Source of the DNA: Bacteriovoracaceae bacterium
GTDB lineage: Bacteria > Bdellovibrionota > UBA1018
Reading direction: 5' to 3'
DNA: 7,529 nt
Assembly: GCA_947475645.1 (NCBI GenBank)
Contig: CANJNU010000034.1
Coordinates: 1 to 7,529, forward strand
Shown piece by piece: positions 1 through 6,121 of this stretch (position 1 is the first letter of the stretch; each line of letters opens with the position of its first letter). The position numbers and the translations under genes are program-made. Below the pieces are notes generated by a model. It was not told the origin of the DNA, did not search any database, and was given only the letters and a program-made list of their open reading frames with translations.

Positions 1-588
1 ACGGTGAACAATTCGCTCAAGCTCCTCGACCGGATAAAAATCGAGTCGCATCTGCACTCCGAAACGATCTCGAAGTGGGCTAGAAAGTAAACCGGTACGA
101 GTCGTAGCCCCCACTAAAGTAAATTTAGGCAAATCGATTCGCAACGTTCGTGCGGCCGGACCCTGACCAATAATTAGATCCAGCTTAAAATCTTCCATTG
201 CCCCGTAAAGCACTTCTTCGATCGTCTTTTGTAAACGATGCACTTCATCGATAAACAGAACGTCGCGAGGTTGTAGATTAGTTAAAATAGCGGCTAAATC
301 GCCCTTTTTTTCAACATTAGGGCCGGTCACGGTGTGAATCTGGGTTCCCATCTCCTGCGCAATAATATGCGCCAGCGTGGTTTTACCTAAGCCTGGAGGA
401 CCCGCCAAAAGAACGTGATCAAGGGAGTCACCGCGAGCGCGTGCCGCTTCCATAAAAAGAGACAGATTCTCTTTAACCTTCTTTTGCCCGATATACTCGC
501 CTAATACTGTGGGCCGCAGGCTCTTCTCTAAAACCAGCTCGCCTTCTCTTCCCAGTTCCGTATCAACCAGTCTCGATGTTTCTTCCAT
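1..588 (-). CDS. ruvB: Holliday junction branch-migration ATPase RuvB (5' part, cut by window edge)
   Basis: RuvB is the AAA+ motor that, as hexameric rings loaded by RuvA, drives branch migration of Holliday junctions during recombination and repair. Exactly 196 codons are present from the ATG at 588 to the window edge; the family is usually about 335-350 residues, so the C-terminal winged-helix part lies outside. Seen directly: an N-terminal segment leading to Walker A GPPGLGKT (about 63-70), a family block [11 protein letters not shown] (about 95-105), Walker B LFIDE followed by VHRL (about 111-119), sensor-1 ATTR (161-164), and SSPLRDRFG with the expected arginine-finger Arg at about 173. 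The start is supported by a GAGG Shine-Dalgarno 7 nt upstream, in the 23-nt gap after ruvA. It is the last visible gene of the ruvC-ruvA-ruvB block. No disruption is seen in the visible part. Confidence 0.97.
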   Translation of the reverse strand, partial: MEETSRLVDTELGREGELVLEKSLRPTVLGEYIGQKKVKENLSLFMEAARARGDSLDHVLLAGPPGLGKTTLAHIIAQEMGTQIHTVTGPNVEKKGDLAAILTNLQPRDVLFIDEVHRLQKTIEEVLYGAMEDFKLDLIIGQGPAARTLRIDLPKFTLVGATTRTGLLSSPLRDRFGVQMRLDFYPVEELERIVHR

Positions 589-611
589 GTTTGACCTCAA
601 ATCCCAAAAAA

Positions 612-1277
612 TTAAACGTACTGCCGCAGAGCTGCGCGAATCAACGCTTCCACATTCTCGGGCGGGGGAGTTACTTCTGCTAGGATCTTTTGAAGCAAAG
701 GATAGGCATCGGCCTCACGATATCCCAGACCCACCAATGCCGAGGCTGCGTCGCGTACAAGCGGCGAGTGCCCTAGCGCCGCCCGCGAGGAATCACGCGT
801 TGCAACCGCAGTGATCGGCTCGCGCGTTGGGCGCGCATAAATTCCCGCATCGATCTTTTTCTGAATTTTATCGGCGAGCTCAAGCACCATGCGTTCAGCA
901 GTTTTTTTGCCAATGCCTGAGATACGACCCAGCGCTACTTTATCTTCTTGAAGAATCGCCTGGATAAGCGCTGATGAATCAACCGAGGAAAGGATCGTGA
1001 GCGCCAACTTAGGCCCGATTCCGTTCACTTCTTGAAGAGTGAGAAAGAGATCTTTCAGCGCACTGGATGTGAACCCGTAGAGATCAAGCGCGTCTTCGCG
1101 CACATGGGTATGAATATAAAGCTCGATCGAGCTGCCCGAAATCCAACTCACTCCACCCTCAGCTTCGGGAACACTCACCGAGTAGCCCACTACTCCGCCC
1201 CCCATGGCGCTTCCTACGCCCACTAAAAGCTTACCCACCGAATGCTCAATTACTTTTCCGCTCAGAAATCCGATCAT
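612..1277 (-). CDS. ruvA: Holliday junction DNA-binding protein RuvA
   Basis: RuvA tetramers hold the four-way junction in an open square form and recruit RuvB. The 221-residue product has the full family layout: an OB-fold N-terminal domain starting MIGFLSG and closing at [10 protein letters not shown], where Glu61 and Asp62 match the acidic pin (Glu55/Asp56 in E. coli). Two helix-hairpin-helix motifs follow, [10 protein letters not shown] (about 84-93) and [11 protein letters not shown] (about 119-129), then a variable linker (about 140-170) and a C-terminal RuvB-contact domain containing [10 protein letters not shown] and ending [10 protein letters not shown]. It is longer than E. coli RuvA (203), partly from about six extra residues, SAMGGG-like, before the conserved VGY strand. 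Its ATG directly follows the ruvC stop (TAAATG). A GGAG lies 8 nt upstream inside ruvC, so translation is probably coupled. The stop is TAA. Confidence 0.97.
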   Translation of the reverse strand: MIGFLSGKVIEHSVGKLLVGVGSAMGGGVVGYSVSVPEAEGGVSWISGSSIELYIHTHVREDALDLYGFTSSALKDLFLTLQEVNGIGPKLALTILSSVDSSALIQAILQEDKVALGRISGIGKKTAERMVLELADKIQKKIDAGIYARPTREPITAVATRDSSRAALGHSPLVRDAASALVGLGYREADAYPLLQKILAEVTPPPENVEALIRAALRQYV

Positions 1278-1904
1278 TTATCGCTCCAACCGAATTCGTT
1301 TTTTTCCCGCAACACTTTCGGGTGTAATTCCCAGCGCCTCTGCAAGCGAGGAACCCTTTTTCGACCGACGCCCAGAAGCCTCGTTCATAGCCTTATGAAG
1401 GGCAGGAAATCTTCCAGCCACTGACCGCGACGCGTGCGCATGGCAAATCGCGATTGCTAAAGCGTCTGATGCATCGGCAGTCGCAAACTGATGCTGTCCG
1501 GTGAGCAGTCCCACCATCTTGGCCACCTGCTCTTTATCGGCGCCACCATGACCCACCACCGATTGCTTCACCTCACTTGCGCTATATTCTGCAACCGTAA
1601 GATGATGAATTCTTCCAGTCAAAATCGCGGCACCTCTCGCTTGCCCCAGCTTAAGGGCAGAGACCGGATTTTTCGCAAAAAAGACTTTCTCAATGGAGAG
1701 AACTTGTGGCTGATATTCCAAAATTACGGAGGTCAATCCTTCGTAGATCGAGAATAATCGCTCTTCAAGTGGGATCACCGCCTTACCGCTGGTGTTAGCG
1801 AGCTTCAGGGTTCCATTTGCGACGTGAACGATCGAGTTTGCCACCCAATCAATGCATCCAAACCCCAGAAGGCGCGAGCCCGGATCGATCCCCAAAATTC
1901 GCAT
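1278..1904 (-). CDS. ruvC: crossover junction endodeoxyribonuclease RuvC
   Basis: RuvC is the dimeric resolvase that makes paired nicks in Holliday junctions held by RuvAB. The 208-residue product opens with MRILGIDPGS, giving catalytic Asp7. It continues to SIEKVFFAKNP (Glu72, matching E. coli Glu66), VKQSVVGHGGADKEQV (about 112-127) and ADASDALAIAICHAH with the acidic pair Asp144/Asp147. All four metal-binding acids are therefore present. The protein runs about 35-45 residues past the usual C-terminus in a basic tail (GRRSKKG, KKRIRLER). The ATG at 1904 is the only sensible start, because MRILGIDPG begins the family fold and no ATG, GTG or TTG was found in frame upstream. No clear Shine-Dalgarno precedes it, and a short dyad sits 4 nt upstream. 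It abuts ruvA with no gap. Confidence 0.97.
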   Translation of the reverse strand: MRILGIDPGSRLLGFGCIDWVANSIVHVANGTLKLANTSGKAVIPLEERLFSIYEGLTSVILEYQPQVLSIEKVFFAKNPVSALKLGQARGAAILTGRIHHLTVAEYSASEVKQSVVGHGGADKEQVAKMVGLLTGQHQFATADASDALAIAICHAHASRSVAGRFPALHKAMNEASGRRSKKGSSLAEALGITPESVAGKKRIRLER

Positions 1905-1908
1905 GGGC

Positions 1909-1932
1909 TGATCTAAACAAGGTCGTAGATCA
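1909..1932. promoter_or_regulatory. 7-bp dyad just upstream of ruvC
   Basis: A perfect inverted repeat, TGATCTA / TAGATCA with a 10-nt spacer, ends 4 nt before the ruvC ATG in the 53-nt gap after the GNAT-like gene. In RNA it could form a small hairpin over the place where a ribosome binding site would be expected. In DNA it could be an operator half-site pair. It does not match a LexA box as I know them. Repeats of this size occur by chance several times per window, so only its position argues for function. Confidence 0.25.
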
Positions 1933-1957
1933 ATGTCATTACCGAAGTGCTGAGGAG

Positions 1958-2869
1958 CTAAAAATCCCGCTTCACTTGAAGCCAGGTCGTTTCGGACAGC
2001 GGACGCATTGCGCGGAATCGCTTCAGGCCTGGATCTCTCTCAGAGAGTCCGACAATTTTGACTCGTTGCGCACCCAGAGCAACGAGTGACCGTTCGAGCT
2101 CGGAAATAAGCAGACACCCCAGCCCCCAATACCGATAACGAGGAACCACACCGCCCACTCCCACCTGCCAAACGAGGCTGCGAGGAGCCTCTCGCACGGC
2201 TAAAGCGAAGCCCACCGGTTTTCCTAACACCTCAATACCCAAAAGTACGCGTTCGTCTAACTGGCCACGAAGAGCTTTCAGTGCCCACCTGATCTCTTCG
2301 AGCTCGTTGAGCTTCAGCCAGCCGCGTCGGTCACCACACGAAGACTCGTTGAGTATCTGCAGCAAGAATTCAGAGTGAAGTGGCGTAAGCGTTACGTTCC
2401 CTGCAAAGCGAAGTCGCTCGGCCTGCGCCTGAATCGAATCAAGCACAGACGACCGCGAGAGGTCATACTCGAATCCAACTCGCCTCTCATCAACTGAATA
2501 ACCCACGCCCGCGAGCTGCAAAACAAGAGGGAGAGAAGCCGAATCGCCAAAAATAAACGGCCCCGCTCCGAAGAGGGGTCCCGATAGACTCTTCGCCCCC
2601 CGTTTCGCACCCCAGAGACTGACTGCGTCGAGCAGCGTGCGAGCCATATTCAAGTCATTTAAACACTCGAGCTGGGCAAAGTACACGCGAGCCGGCTGAG
2701 AACGCTCGTCCCAAATTCCAATGACTCGGCCCACACACTCGCCCCCGCGAAACGCCCCATAAAGGACTCGATCGGCGAATTTGAAGTAGGGATTTTCAGA
2801 CACATCCCAAAAAAGACCCAGGGGTTGGCGGGGATCGAACGCAAGGGTTCGAATCTCATACGAAATCAC
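1958..2869 (-). CDS. GNAT-superfamily acetyltransferase-like protein
   Basis: The 303-residue protein of unknown substrate looks like two GNAT-type halves. The C-terminal half carries a strand ending QVGVGGVVP, then RYWGLG (246-251). This fits the R/Q-x-x-G-x-G/A acetyl-CoA pyrophosphate-binding loop, and a helix (LISELERSLVALGA) follows. The N-terminal half (about 27-135: NPYFKFADRVLYGAF, CVGRVIGIWDE, FAQLECLND, SGPLFGAGPFIFG) resembles, from memory, the YghO-like group of GNAT-fold proteins and lacks an obvious CoA loop. The start is GTG at 2869: an in-frame TGA lies nine codons upstream and no other start codon falls between. Shine-Dalgarno support is poor, and tiny ORFs overlap the start. 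The stop is TAG. It may be co-transcribed with ruvCAB, but no functional tie to recombination is visible. Confidence 0.8.
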   Translation of the reverse strand: MISYEIRTLAFDPRQPLGLFWDVSENPYFKFADRVLYGAFRGGECVGRVIGIWDERSQPARVYFAQLECLNDLNMARTLLDAVSLWGAKRGAKSLSGPLFGAGPFIFGDSASLPLVLQLAGVGYSVDERRVGFEYDLSRSSVLDSIQAQAERLRFAGNVTLTPLHSEFLLQILNESSCGDRRGWLKLNELEEIRWALKALRGQLDERVLLGIEVLGKPVGFALAVREAPRSLVWQVGVGGVVPRYRYWGLGCLLISELERSLVALGAQRVKIVGLSERDPGLKRFRAMRPLSETTWLQVKRDF

Positions 2870-2942
2870 GATTTCATTATCGTAACCCCGATCTCAGCAG
2901 TTCAAACGAAAAAAAATCAGAAAAAACCCTCAAGTAAATCAT
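2866..2942 (-). other. possible upstream mini-ORF chain leading into the GNAT-like gene
   Basis: On the minus strand an ATG at 2942 opens a 21-codon ORF (starts MIYLRVFSDFF) ending in TAA at 2877-2879. That stop overlaps the next ATG by one base (TAATG). The second ORF is only Met-Lys-Ser and ends in TGA at 2866-2868, which overlaps the GTG start of the GNAT-like gene (GTGA). An AGGAG sits 2 nt before the first ATG, which is close for a normal ribosome binding site. The chain would give translational coupling if real. ORFs this short arise by chance, so this is a positional observation only. Confidence 0.18.
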
Positions 2943-2966
2943 CTCTCCTGCCGACAAGTTCTATAA

Positions 2967-3027
2967 GGCACTTTACAGCACCCACTCAACCCTCTTGGGC
3001 GCAAGGGAGTTTTGTTGGATAAGTGCC
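2967..3027 (+). promoter_or_regulatory. possible structured leader of the orphan plus-strand gene (outer stem and U-run hairpin)
   Basis: GGCACTT (2967-2973) and AAGTGCC (3021-3027) are perfect inverted copies. Between them is a small hairpin: six inner pairs 2992-2997 with 3002-3007 (one G-U), a GGCG loop, then a C-A mismatch and one more pair. It is followed by TTTTGTT (3010-3016), which looks like a weak terminator or attenuator. A TATAAG resembling a -10 box occurs at 2962-2967, but I found no convincing -35. Each element is weak on its own. Confidence 0.22.
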
Positions 3028-3030
3028 CCA

Positions 3031-3047
3031 CTTCCTCGGTAGGAAGG
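3031..3047 (+). promoter_or_regulatory. hairpin covering the candidate ribosome binding site of the 3060 gene
   Basis: CTTCCT (3031-3036) pairs perfectly with AGGAAG (3041-3046) across a CGGT loop. The right arm, extended to AGGAAGG (3041-3047), is the only strong Shine-Dalgarno-like sequence before the GTG at 3060. The 12-nt spacing is long. If formed in the mRNA, this hairpin would mask the site. Confidence 0.3.
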
Positions 3048-3059
3048 CCCGGTTAGGCA

Positions 3060-3497
3060 GTGTTACACAACGTCAGATCCGCTCTGGCACAATGGATCAC
3101 TCCCGTAGCAGCCGCCCAAGGTGCGCAACCCGCGCAACAAGGGCCGCCCCAAAAGTTTGAGAGGTTCACGACCGAAAAGCCTCCTCCAGATAAGGTAGAA
3201 ACCCAGCCACGAGGAGATCCCTCCTTGGCTGGGAAGAAGGGATCGGGAGCGGAAGAGCAACTTCCTCGACCGCCACCTGCTGCCGTTATTCCGATTCACG
3301 TCGCAAGGATGGCGAAGGAGGGTGCTGGGCAAGAAAGCATAGCATCGATCTACTTCCATCTTATGATGAGTCTACAGAGTCATCATCTAGCGACTCTTCG
3401 CTGGTTTGGATCAATTGCCTATCGAAATGCTAACCGGATGCAAAAGAAGACCGGCAGACTTCGTAAAGGCGTGATTATCGACGGAAGAGCCAGTTAG
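3060..3497 (+). CDS. uncharacterised 145-residue protein with disordered Pro-rich middle and basic C-terminus
   Basis: I do not recognise this family. It is the only plus-strand gene. The start is GTG at 3060, the first possible, because an in-frame TAG ends 3 nt upstream at 3054-3056. Seen in the protein: a mildly hydrophobic N-terminus (SALAQWITPVAAA, about 7-19) that is too broken by Gln, Trp and Pro for a confident signal peptide; a low-complexity Pro/Gln/Lys/Gly stretch (about 20-76) likely unstructured; then a probably helical segment (about 80-127, with MMSLQSHHLATLRWFG); and a basic end (QKKTGRLRKGVIIDGR). The codons look coding-like and the gene has its own terminator, both of which argue that it is real. 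It converges on the HIT gene. The layout, a flexible linker joining two ends, suggests a tether or nucleic-acid or protein adaptor, but that is a guess. Confidence 0.65.
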   Translation: MLHNVRSALAQWITPVAAAQGAQPAQQGPPQKFERFTTEKPPPDKVETQPRGDPSLAGKKGSGAEEQLPRPPPAAVIPIHVARMAKEGAGQESIASIYFHLMMSLQSHHLATLRWFGSIAYRNANRMQKKTGRLRKGVIIDGRAS

Positions 3498-3530
3498 ATA
3501 AGACGGTAAATAAGACGGTAAATAAGACGG
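3495..3530 (+). repeat. 12-bp tandem repeat (three units), each unit with an in-frame stop
   Basis: Three successive 12-mers, TAGATAAGACGG, TAAATAAGACGG and TAAATAAGACGG, differ at a single base. The first begins with the TAG stop of the 145-residue gene. Because 12 is a multiple of three, the same frame then meets TAA at 3507 and TAA at 3519. The last unit's GACGG runs into the 5' arm of the following hairpin, so the array and the terminator are physically fused. Replication slippage is the likely origin. Confidence 0.9.
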
Positions 3531-3562
3531 CCTCAGCCTCACTCGCTGGGGCCGTTTTCTTT
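3524..3562. terminator. intrinsic terminator, probably bidirectional, between convergent genes
   Basis: The core stem pairs 3527-3537 with 3545-3555 (11 bp, one G-U) around a 7-nt loop and can be extended outward by A-T and G-U pairs. On the plus strand it is followed by TTTTCTTT, a good U-tract for the 145-residue gene. On the minus strand it begins 5 nt after the HIT stop codon and is followed by CTTATTTA, made by the repeat units, which is a weaker U-rich tail. It probably ends both transcripts. Confidence 0.85.
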
Positions 3563-3905
3563 AGACGTCGCCACTCAACAGATGCAGATGAAGATGAAAT
3601 ACGGTTTGTCCGCCACCCTTACCCGTGTTGATGACCGACCGATACCCCGGGGGAAGTAAATGATTCTCTCGCGCAATTTGTACAGACAACTCCATCATGC
3701 GTGCGAGCATTGTCGAGTAGGAAACCCCTTGAGTAGGAAACGCTTCATCCAGCGAAGCCACGTGGTGCTTGGGAATGAGGAGAAGATGAATCTTTGCTTG
3801 CGGCTGAATATCCCGAATGCAGATAAATTGATCGTCTTCAAAAATCCTGGGTGACGGAATTAAACCCGTAATGATCTTGCAGAAAATACAATCAATCGAG
3901 CTCAT
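3561..3905 (-). CDS. HIT-family (HinT-like) nucleotide-binding hydrolase
   Basis: Members of this histidine-triad branch hydrolyse nucleoside phosphoramidates and related AMP adducts as small cytosolic dimers. The 114-residue length is typical. Seen: CIFCK with Cys6 and Cys9 near the N-terminus (a zinc-site pair found in some HIT proteins), the nucleotide-pocket region IFEDDQFICIRDIQPQAKIHLLLIPKHH (about 21-48, in which the IPKHH end is typical), NTGKGGGQTVF (93-103), and the histidine triad HLHLHLL with His104, His106 and His108. The ATG overlaps the murA stop by 4 nt (ATGA). The best SD-like sequence, GAAGG, is only 1 nt away, so translational coupling to murA is likely. It is the last gene of the rpmE-side operon, with a terminator directly after its TAA. 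The physiological substrate cannot be read from sequence. Confidence 0.94.
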   Translation of the reverse strand: MSSIDCIFCKIITGLIPSPRIFEDDQFICIRDIQPQAKIHLLLIPKHHVASLDEAFPTQGVSYSTMLARMMELSVQIARENHLLPPGYRSVINTGKGGGQTVFHLHLHLLSGDV

Positions 3906-5161
3906 GCCTTCACACGCTCAATTTGCGCACCCAGTAAGCGCAACTTTTCTTCCATTCGATCATAGCCTCGATCGAGGTGATAAATTCGACTTACCTCGGT
4001 TTCGCCCTGAGCAAATAATCCGCCCAGAACTAAACTCGCGCTTGCTCTTAGATCGGTAGCCATTAAAGGCGCGCCCTTCAGCTTCTCTGTTCCCCGAATC
4101 ACTGCAGTATTCCCTCGAATCGATATGTTCGCGCCCAATCGAATAAGCTCAGGCACATGCATGTACCGATTTTCAAAGATGGTCTCAGAGATCAGTGAGG
4201 CTCCGTCAGCCACTGTCAGCACAGCCATGAACTGAGCCTGCATATCGGTGGGAAATCCGGGGTAAGGCAACGTAGTAAAGTCGACGGCTTTGGGACGCCC
4301 CTGCGAGCGCAACTCGATGAAGCGATCGCCGCGAGTAATGAGTGCGCCCGAATCCTCAAACTTCACCAAAACTGACTCCAATGCTTCGGACCTCAGACCC
4401 ATAACCCGAACCGATCCCCCGGTTCCGAATGCGGCAGCAAGAAAGGTACCCGCTTCGATACGATCTCCCATCACCTCATGATTACAACCATGAAGTGATG
4501 ACTTTCCTTGAATATGAATGACTTCGCTTCCCTCTCCCGAAATCTCGGCGCCCATACCCCGAAGAGCGCACGCCAGATCAATAATCTCGGGCTCTCGCGC
4601 ACAGTTCTCGAGTACTGTTTCGCCTTCGGCTAGAACGGCCGCCATCATTAAATTTTCCGTAGCACCCACACTTGGAAATTCGAAACCTACGCGGTTTCCC
4701 TTTAACTTTTTTGCGGTAGCAATGACATACCCATTCTCAAGCTCAATCTTCGCGCCCAGCTTCTCCAAACCCGTGAGATGAAAATTAATGGGACGTGCGC
4801 CGATAGCACACCCTCCGGGCAAGCTCACTTTTGCGTAACCAAAACGGGCCAAAAGCGGACCTAATACGAGAACAGAGGCGCGCATGGTTCTAACCAAGTC
4901 GTAAGGGGCCTCGGTTTGAGCCGTTACTGGAGTCGAGAGCACCACTTCGGATTGATCGAGGCGATCTTCAACGATGACCCCCATATGAGAGAGCAACTTC
5001 AGCGTGGTGCGAATGTCCTCGAGACGAGGAACCCGGCTGTACTTACACTTTTCGTCAGTGAGTAAAGCTGAAATTAAAATGGGTAGAGCCGCGTTTTTTG
5101 CGCCGCTTACTTCGACCGTTCCACTGAGGGCTTTTCCGCCTCGAATGCGCATCTTGTCCAT
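3902..5161 (-). CDS. murA: UDP-N-acetylglucosamine 1-carboxyvinyltransferase MurA
   Basis: MurA transfers enolpyruvate from PEP to UDP-GlcNAc, the first committed step of peptidoglycan synthesis in the cytoplasm. The 419-residue product matches the family length and the EPSP-synthase-like fold. Seen: SGAKNAALPIL with Lys22/Asn23, VRTMRASVLVLGPLLARFG (about 90-108), the active-site loop PGGCAIGARPI with Cys118 (the fosfomycin-target cysteine, not the Asp of resistant forms), PGFPTDMQAQF with Asp306, DLRASASLVL with Arg372, and HLDRGYDRMEEKL with Arg398. The ATG at 5161 gives MDKMRIRGG; Met4 is a possible alternative. Shine-Dalgarno support is weak for both, with a CGAG about 13 nt upstream. 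It lies 18 nt after prmC and overlaps the HIT gene start by 4 nt. The stop is TGA. Confidence 0.97.
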   Translation of the reverse strand: MDKMRIRGGKALSGTVEVSGAKNAALPILISALLTDEKCKYSRVPRLEDIRTTLKLLSHMGVIVEDRLDQSEVVLSTPVTAQTEAPYDLVRTMRASVLVLGPLLARFGYAKVSLPGGCAIGARPINFHLTGLEKLGAKIELENGYVIATAKKLKGNRVGFEFPSVGATENLMMAAVLAEGETVLENCAREPEIIDLACALRGMGAEISGEGSEVIHIQGKSSLHGCNHEVMGDRIEAGTFLAAAFGTGGSVRVMGLRSEALESVLVKFEDSGALITRGDRFIELRSQGRPKAVDFTTLPYPGFPTDMQAQFMAVLTVADGASLISETIFENRYMHVPELIRLGANISIRGNTAVIRGTEKLKGAPLMATDLRASASLVLGGLFAQGETEVSRIYHLDRGYDRMEEKLRLLGAQIERVKA

Positions 5162-5179
5162 GCAATGTAAATAACTCGT

Positions 5180-6121
5180 TCAAGCCAAACTTGCGACCAA
5201 AACTCGAGGGCGACCTGCCAAATCGAAATGAATTTTTGACGTGCACCAAGGCGACGAACGAAAGAGATGCTGAATCAGATCGGCTCGTTCATGTGGAATT
5301 TCCAAGAATATAGCCCCACCTGGCTTAAGGATCTGTGCCGCTCCCTGCGCGATTTTACGATAGAAATAAAGTAAATCGCTCTCGGGCGCATAGAGCGCAC
5401 TGACGGGCTCGAAGTAACGCACCTCGTCCTCGATCGAATCTGCCTGACTTAAATAGGGTGGATTACTGACAATAAAATCAACCTGATTGCGATATGCGCC
5501 TGAAGCGTAAAGCAAGAATGGCTCGAACACTTCATTTACGCTCTGGGCCTGAACCAACGCCAATCGATGAGCTCCGGTACCTAAAATTCGATCGGCATTC
5601 TTATGGGCTCTCGCGATCGCATGAGGCTGTAAATCCGAGGCAGTCATTCGAAGCGACGAATACGAGGCCAGCAACTCAATAGAAATGGCCCCACTTCCTA
5701 CTCCCACTTCAATTCCGAGGATCGAACGCGCGTCGAACGTCAAAAGGTAATCCTGAACCAAAACGACCAAGCCTTCGGTCTCGGGACGAGGAATCAAAAC
5801 ATCGGGCCCTACTTCGTATTCGTGATCCAAAAAGGTTTGATAGCCCACGAGGTGCTGAAGCGGCTTACCCTCGGCGCGGGTGGTCGCGAGAATCAAGAGT
5901 CGATCACCGGCCGCAGCTGGAAAACTTTCGCGAAGTTGAGTGAAAAGATCCAGGCGAGAGAGTTCGCGATTCGTGGCGCTTCGATACGCTGCTTGCACGA
6001 GCTGAATCGCCTCTGACTCGATTGTTCCTTTTTCGACCAATGCCTGACTCGACGAGAGAATAATTTGAGCGGTCTCGATCGCGTCTTTAAAGCTCAGCGG
6101 TCGATCACGGCGAAGCGCCAT
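5180..6121 (-). CDS. prmC: peptide chain release factor N5-glutamine methyltransferase PrmC (HemK)
   Basis: PrmC methylates the glutamine of the GGQ motif in release factors using S-adenosylmethionine, which raises termination efficiency. The 313-residue protein is longer than the E. coli enzyme (277). Seen: a helical N-terminal recognition domain (about 11-95), the family signature around PLQHLVGYQTF (about 87-97) and VLIPRPETEGLV (about 108-119), SAM-binding motif I as EVGVGSGAIS (138-147; the usual first residue is Asp), ASDLQPHAIARA (161-172), and catalytic NPPY (220-223). The ATG at 6121 shares one base with the prfA stop (TAATG). A GGGAG 9 nt upstream inside prfA supports it. This places the modifying enzyme directly after its substrate. 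The extra length is at the N-terminus (about 10 residues of MALRRDRPLS type) and in internal loops. Confidence 0.96.
   Translation of the reverse strand: MALRRDRPLSFKDAIETAQIILSSSQALVEKGTIESEAIQLVQAAYRSATNRELSRLDLFTQLRESFPAAAGDRLLILATTRAEGKPLQHLVGYQTFLDHEYEVGPDVLIPRPETEGLVVLVQDYLLTFDARSILGIEVGVGSGAISIELLASYSSLRMTASDLQPHAIARAHKNADRILGTGAHRLALVQAQSVNEVFEPFLLYASGAYRNQVDFIVSNPPYLSQADSIEDEVRYFEPVSALYAPESDLLYFYRKIAQGAAQILKPGGAIFLEIPHERADLIQHLFRSSPWCTSKIHFDLAGRPRVLVASLA

Noticed and set aside
509..814. 101-codon plus-strand ORF across the ruvB-ruvA junction.
   Set aside because: It lies antisense to two clearly conserved genes and has no recognisable protein features.
1949..1958. GCTGAGGAGC occurs here and again at 7492-7501.
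   Set aside because: A shared 10-mer is expected many times by chance in 7.5 kb, and the two contexts are unrelated.
3031..3060. GGTAGGAAGGCCCGG recalled the SRP RNA apical loop.
   Set aside because: The diagnostic GGUCAGG/GGAAGCAGCC arrangement and the flanking long stem are missing.
3063..3359. 98-codon minus-strand ORF opposite the orphan gene.
   Set aside because: It has no Shine-Dalgarno and an arginine/leucine-rich composition typical of an antisense shadow; the plus-strand ORF has better codon use and a terminator.
4518..4781. Serine/proline-rich plus-strand ORF inside murA.
   Set aside because: Antisense to intact murA, and its composition follows the complement of murA codons.
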